Below are positions 59,008 through 64,000 of a DNA stretch of 64,000 nucleotides, piece after piece. Every line of letters starts with the position of its first letter. The stretch's first letter is position 1. The position numbers and the translations under genes are program-made. Where the stretch lies: the NCBI GenBank assembly GCA_012845835.1, contig JABAKD010000008.1, positions 7,176,775-7,240,774 of the forward strand. Direction: 5' to 3'. The notes under the pieces are model-generated. The model saw only the letters and a list, made by a program, of their open reading frames with translations, searched no databases and was not told the DNA's origin. This DNA is from Undaria pinnatifida (taxonomy: Eukaryota > Sar > Phaeophyceae > Laminariales > Alariaceae).

Positions 59008-60330
59008 AAAATACACTGCAGGTGTGAGATCGAATATTTTGTCGAAACTCATCTTTGCAAGCTGTGTGTGATACTCCGATCGCGCGTATTACGGGTTGTG
59101 TGTCCTCATTAAGGATATAGGTCGGCGACTCCCCTTGCAACTGCAGTGTTGTAGCTATCAGGGTCAACAGGGTGATGTTAGTCAGTCTGTGCGCGGAAAC
59201 TATAAAACCCGTTTCTGAGGGGGACAAAATCTGACAGCTGTGGAAGGAAATGCATCAATTTATCAAGTGAATCCTGTAAGTCGAATATCCGGTGTGGGGA
59301 GGGCGGAGTTTTTAAGGACGTGGGGGCCTGATTTTGATCAAAAGGGGGGCGGGAGGAGGGGAGGGGGGGGAGGGGACGGGTGGGGCAGGTCTATTTGTGC
59401 GTGGAAACTATTAATATTTCTTGTGGGGGAGGGGGAGGAATGTGGCGGGGGGGGCCGGGGGCGGGGGGGGTGGGCTTTAGGTCTCATAGATGTAGGGCTT
59501 GGTAATACGCGTGGTGCTAGGTCTAGGCGATGGTGCGGGTGGTGGGTGAAGGAGGGGGCGTTGGGGACGGGGGTGGGTTGGAATTGCAGCCGCGGCATGG
59601 ACGGCTCTGAAACGATAACGAGGCGATATCCAGGGCGTGGAAGTGGTTATTACTCTGGCGGATTTCGATAGTAGGTGGGGCGTTTAAGCAAGAGGAAGCG
59701 AGGGAAAAAAAAAAAAAAAAAAAAAAGGGCGGGGGGGGGGGGGGGAAAGGGTTTTCAAGAGGTTTAGGTCACATATAATATTAAAATCAAGGATTTTGTC
59801 GACACTGATGTTCGCAACATTGTGTGTGATCCTCCGATCGCGCGTATCATATATGTAGGGGCCTACTATACGCGCGGTGCTGGGTCTAGGCGATCGTGCG
59901 GGGTGTGGGGAAGGAGGGGGCGTTGGAGGGGGGGAGGGGGGATGAATGAAAGCTACGTCATGGATGGCTAGAAGGATAATGACGTGATATCAATGGCTTA
60001 TTAGTGTTTATTACTCTGGCCGATTTCGATTGTAAGTGGGGCGTTTGAACGAATTGGGCGGGGAACAAAGGGGGGGGGGGGGAGATGAGTTGGAGCTACG
60101 GCATGGATGGCTAGATGGATCATGAGATGATATCAGCTGGCTGGTAGTGTTTACTACTCTGGCAGATTTTGATTTCAGGTGGTGCGTTTCAACAAGAGGG
60201 ATCGGGGGGGGGGGGGGGGGGGGGCGGGGGGGCGAGCATTTCAATATGTGCGCGGAAACTATAAACCCTTGAAGGGGACGAATCTGACGGTTGCAGCAAG
60301 AAGACACCCCTTTAAATCACCCGCCTGGTA
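59008..60330 (-). repeat. Family R, inverted copy (G-rich on + strand)
   Basis: It reads as the reverse complement of 62180-63325 in order: GGTGTGAGATCGAATATTTT, ATAGGTCGGCGACTCCCC, then long G runs including G20 or more near 60210-60227. The frames seen here are Gly/Arg-rich artefacts. Confidence 0.75.
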
Positions 60331-60534
60331 ATGCTTATTTTTCTAGAAGGTTTGATGTTACATGTAGTATGCAACCCAGTTCTTAGGTGTAGCAAACAAC
60401 GTGTTGAAAGCTTCATACTAATTTGTTATTGTACATGGATCGAAAGATAGAATATTTCAATCGATAGGTACAATCATGTAGATACCACTATTTTCTGACA
60501 TCGCTAATTATAAGGAGATGCATATTGCCAAATA

Positions 60535-61125
60535 CAACAGGCGAGGTGATGGTCATGCAATGTCACCGCCATTGAGAACGACAGGGAGAGATGCGAATCG
60601 TTATTGTTTTGAAAGGAACGCTTAGTGTACACGCGCTCAATTACGTTACTTCGTTAGTCATACTTCGCTTGGCATAGGTTGGGAGGCGATCATGCAGGCG
60701 GTATGTACGGAATACCTTACGTAATAAGTTGGTTGTGCGGTTTACCGCAATTTTAGCATACCTCTCTGTATCTCCTTTTCACATTATTATTGTCTCACAT
60801 ACACGATTTTACGCCTTTGATATTGCCGTGCCGATGTGGGGCTCTGAGGTCGCCAAATCCAAGACAGAGACACATCTTATAAATACACCAAGCGAGGTGA
60901 CGTGGGCATGCGATGTCACCACTATTGAACGCGAGGGTGACTTTACTTTGTTAGGCATATGCTACTTCGTTTGGTAGAGGTTGTCAGGCGATCATGCACA
61001 CGGCCGGAGGCACGAAATACCCTGCGTAATAGGTTGGTAGTGTGGTCTACCGCAGTGTTGACATAACTGTCTGTACTTCTTTTTCACATTGCTATTATCT
61101 AGTGTACGATTATACGCCCTGTTTT
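60535..61125 (+). repeat. Tandem duplication, about 355 bp period
   Basis: GCGAGGTGA, ATG(C/T)AATGTCACC or GCGATGTCACC, AGGCGATCATGCA, TAATA(A/G)GTTGGT and TTTTTCACATT or CTTTTCACATT occur in order at 60539-60800 and 60893-61110. No gene is seen. Confidence 0.7.
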
Positions 61126-61844
61126 CTCCCCACTGTCGTCGAAGATGTTGTGGTCCTGTCGATGTCGCGTCCATGTCTGGTGCTCTTGTTAGTGGTGCTC
61201 ATGAAAACATGCCCTAGCGTGTAGTAGATGATCGCTGAGTGGTGTTCCTTTCCTTTACATCAAGCCAGGGAGTATATGTCAACGCAACCGCTTGCTTAAA
61301 AACGACAAATGTACATGAAATTAGTGTGGGATATTTATTATGCTGTCCTGAAAGACGGATCGTTGATCGTGGACCAATACCTGTATGCAGTATACGGAAC
61401 GACTCTTTGGAGCGGCGACGAAAAAGACTGACAAAACATTTTTTCTCGTACTACTGCGGTTTTTAGAAGCGACCACTCCGTTTGTTGTGTTCATTTCCTA
61501 TTTTTTTATGGTCTGGTCTGTTTTGTTGTGTTCTCCTACTCGGTGCGCTAGCATTTCACTTGCTTTATACCTTGATTAATTAATCGATTGTTTGGTTTAC
61601 TCTGTATCACAGTCTGTGACCACGTAATAGTAATAAGTTGTATCTCTTTAGGACGAAGAATCGGCACGGACACTGGGTGTAATATGTCGTTGGGTGGGGA
61701 ACGGCCCCCCTCGAGGACAACGGACGCTCAAACAAAGGTATTCAACCGTGAAATCCGATATCGAAAAGCAACGACACGGCAGTCGTACGACAATAGGCCA
61801 AACGCTTCGAGGTGTGACCATGAAAAAAGTGTGGTGGCAACGAA

Positions 61845-62045
61845 ATAAGAAGCCAATTTGGAACTGATGCCAACTTGGAAATACATGTTTCCCATCTGTT
61901 TTTTTCGTTCAAGCTCTGCATATGCCAAGATCCAAGAATAGCTTGGGCGTATACCGCCCAAAACTCAAAAATTTGCGCACTTCTCGCTTGTCTCGCTCAG
62001 CCCACGTACCCGATCTCGGCCAGGTGCGGAACGGATACGGCAGGG
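61845..62045 (+). repeat. Direct repeat partner of 58665-58865
   Basis: It is the same element with a GCCAAGATCCAAGAATAG core and the GCACTTCTCGCTTGTCTC string. Confidence 0.7.
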
Positions 62046-62179
62046 CGAGGGGCGTTTGAGCCGCCCCCCGAAGACGGTGCTCGAACGAAGCTATTTGACC
62101 GAGAATTCCAGTTCCGAGAATCGCATACTGAAGCCGAGACGGAAAAAACTCCTGACCAAATCCCCTCCCAAAAAGAATG

Positions 62180-63325
62180 ATCATGCCTTTCTTTTTGTTT
62201 CCCCCGCCCTTTTGTTCAAACGCCCCACCTACAATCGAAATCGGCCAGAGTACTAAACACTTCTACGCAATAAATATCACGTCATTATCTTTCTAGCCAT
62301 CCATGACGTAGCTTTCATTCACCCCCCCCCCCCCCCCTACCCCCCAACGCCCCCTCCTTCCCCACCACCCGCACGATCGCCTAGCACCACGCGTGTAGCA
62401 AACCCCTACATATATGCATAATACGCGCGATCGGAGTATCACACACAAGCTTGCAAAGATGAGTTTCGACCAAATCTTCGATCTCACAGCTGGAGTGTAT
62501 TTTTATATTTTATGTTACCTAAACCTCTTGAAAACCCTTTCCCCCGCCCCCCCCCCATTCCTTTTATTTATTTATTTTTTTCTTGGTCCCCCTTGCTCAA
62601 ACGCCCCACCTAACATCGAAATCTGCCATAGTAATGAACACTTCCACGCACTTGATATCACTTCATTATCTTTCTAGAGCCACCCATGCCTCTGCTGCAA
62701 TTCACTCCCCCCCCAAACGCCCCCTCCTTCCCCACCACCCGCACCATCGCCTAGACCTGGCACCACGCGTATAGCAAACCCCTACATCTATGCGACCTAG
62801 AGATGTTTAAAAACCCTTTCGCCCCCCCCCCCCCTCGCCCCGCCCCTCCCACCCCACCCCAACCCCTACCCTCTCGAGCGCTCTGCCCTCTCCTCACTGG
62901 TTGTACGACTTACAGGATAGGATATATAGTTTCCACGCACAGATTGAGCTGCCCCCTCCCCCCCCCCCCCCCCCCTCCCGCCTCTTGATCAAACCCAGGC
63001 CCCCACGTCCTTAAAAACTCCGCCCTCCCCTCACCGGTTATTCGACTTACAGGATTCGTTTGATAAACTGATGCATTTCCTTCCACAGCTGTCAGATTTT
63101 GTCCCCCTCAGAAACGGGTTTTATAGTTTCCGCGCACAGAGTGACTAACGTCACCCTGTTGACCCTGATAGCTACACTGTAGTTACAAGGGGAGTCGCCG
63201 ACCTATATCCTTAATGAGGACACACAACCCGTTATACGCGCGATCGGAGTATCACACACAGCTTGCAACGATGAGTTTCGACAAAATCTTCGATCTCACA
63301 GCTGGAGTGTATTTTTATTTTATAC
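62180..63325 (+). repeat. Family R, copy 3
   Basis: It has the same right end as 50740-50985 (GTCCCCCTCAGAAACGGG to GCTGGAGTGTATTTTTATTT) and several poly-C blocks. The right-end sequence also occurs internally at 62428-62505. Confidence 0.75.
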
Positions 63326-63675
63326 TCCGGAGTAATATATACCTATATACCAGGTACCTGGTACTACAATACCAGTTAATACATACTGGTATATGTTAAT
63401 ACTAGTAATAGTAGACTACATGGTGGCACTGGTATCGGCGCCTGTTGCGCTAAACAGCAAGTAATTCCGACCAGAAAGAAAGCTGCGCCAGCGCAAGAAG
63501 ACAAGACAACAGCTGGTTGAAACAGTATTTTTTAGACGTATAATACGTCCAACGGCAAAGCAGCTATTAATAGCTGCTGTTGCAACGCAGAGTCGTTCAT
63601 TTCTTGAAACATTGATTACAACTACACACAGCAGAAATAGTGATTACTACTACATATCACACCACCACCACTTAC

Positions 63676-63705
63676 CACCGCCTTCTTCGTCGGCTTCATC
63701 CCAAC
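63676..63705 (-). CDS. Candidate 30-base micro-exon
   Basis: On the minus strand, TTTTTTTTAG is followed by 30 bases and then the donor GTG|GTAAGT. In phase 0 it encodes VGMKPTKKAV. Splice signals are good on both sides, but no partner exon was found; it would belong to a gene mostly outside the window. Confidence 0.25.
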
Positions 63706-63784
63706 CTAAAAAAAATCATAGACTGAGAAAGGGAGAATTTCTTTGCGTGATGTCACAGTAGTATGCTGTGGTATTTTGCTGGAT

Positions 63785-64000
63785 CCATCTGGCGACAAGG
63801 CAGTTTTCGAGAGTTGTGTGTTGATGTGAGCCAAGTCACAGCAGTGTTTGGGTCGCTCGCTTTCGCTATAAGCCAGTTTTCGGAAATCGTGTGTTGATGG
63901 GAGCCATTTCACAGCAGTAGTGTTTCGGCGGCTCGCTTTGGCGATAAGGCAGTTTTCGGGAGTGGTGTGTTGGTGGGAGCTAAAATCGCGGTCAGCACGT
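63785..64000 (+). repeat. 75 bp tandem repeat at the window edge
   Basis: GACAAGGCAGTTTTCGAGAG, ATAAGCCAGTTTTCGGAAAT and ATAAGGCAGTTTTCGGGAG start three successive units, each with GTGTGTTGATG(G or T)GAGCC or GTGTGTTGGTGGGAGC. The array may continue past 64000. Confidence 0.8.

Noticed and set aside
59240-59671. Gly-rich 143-residue ORF
   Set aside because: Frame through the G-rich strand of family R; no coding signal.

Overview
This window is nuclear DNA from a eukaryote. The coding sequence is split into short, GC-rich exons with clean GT-AG introns, and most of the 64 kb is introns and repeats. I could assemble two genes whose exon phases and protein families agree. The first (+ strand, 8319-26014, eight exons found) encodes an ankyrin-repeat protein with a C-terminal coiled coil and a WW domain. 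The second (- strand, 53363-38936, five exons, complete at 266 codons) encodes a secreted protein with two Kre9/Knh1-like beta-sandwich domains. The ankyrin-plus-WW layout and its conserved C-terminus resemble proteins I associate with stramenopiles. Long repeat-filled introns would suit a brown alga or a similar large-genome protist. That assignment is from memory and unverified.

Layout. 1-3 kb: a SINE, then a possible DNA transposon (1054-3072) with terminal inverted repeats, an internal hairpin and two coding-like minus-strand ORFs. 3-8.3 kb: no gene. 8.3-26 kb: the ankyrin/WW gene, whose introns hold a complete TRIM retrotransposon, a solo LTR, several minisatellites and dispersed repeats. 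27-32 kb: a 5 kb block flanked by about 180 bp direct repeats. It contains a near-perfect palindrome with 673 bp arms and an 82 bp tandem array that continues the palindrome sequence. 32-38 kb: local duplications, a decayed coding fragment and a SINE. 38.9-53.4 kb: the Kre9-like gene. Its 9.8 kb second intron holds SINEs, an element with long TA-flanked inverted repeats, TTAA-flanked MITEs and three other coding-like fragments. 54-64 kb: repeats, including a degenerate tandem array of coding-like units (55.9-57.1 kb) and a C-rich/G-rich inverted pair (59.0-60.3 and 62.2-63.3 kb).

The strongest biology here is a mobile-element record that can be read from within the window. Several families carry insertions in one copy and are empty at the same point in another copy. 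This defines a piggyBac-like MITE (TTAA target), a TRIM (4 bp target duplication) and a tRNA-derived SINE of about 300 bp in nine copies. Both genes also carry decayed duplicates of part of one of their own exons in a neighbouring intron. Two short palindromic words, TATTAATA and the TACCAGGTA type, recur far more often than base composition would predict. I see no CRISPR array, rRNA, prokaryotic operon or virus gene. Repeat family names used below (A to H, TTAA-MITE, TRIM) are mine.
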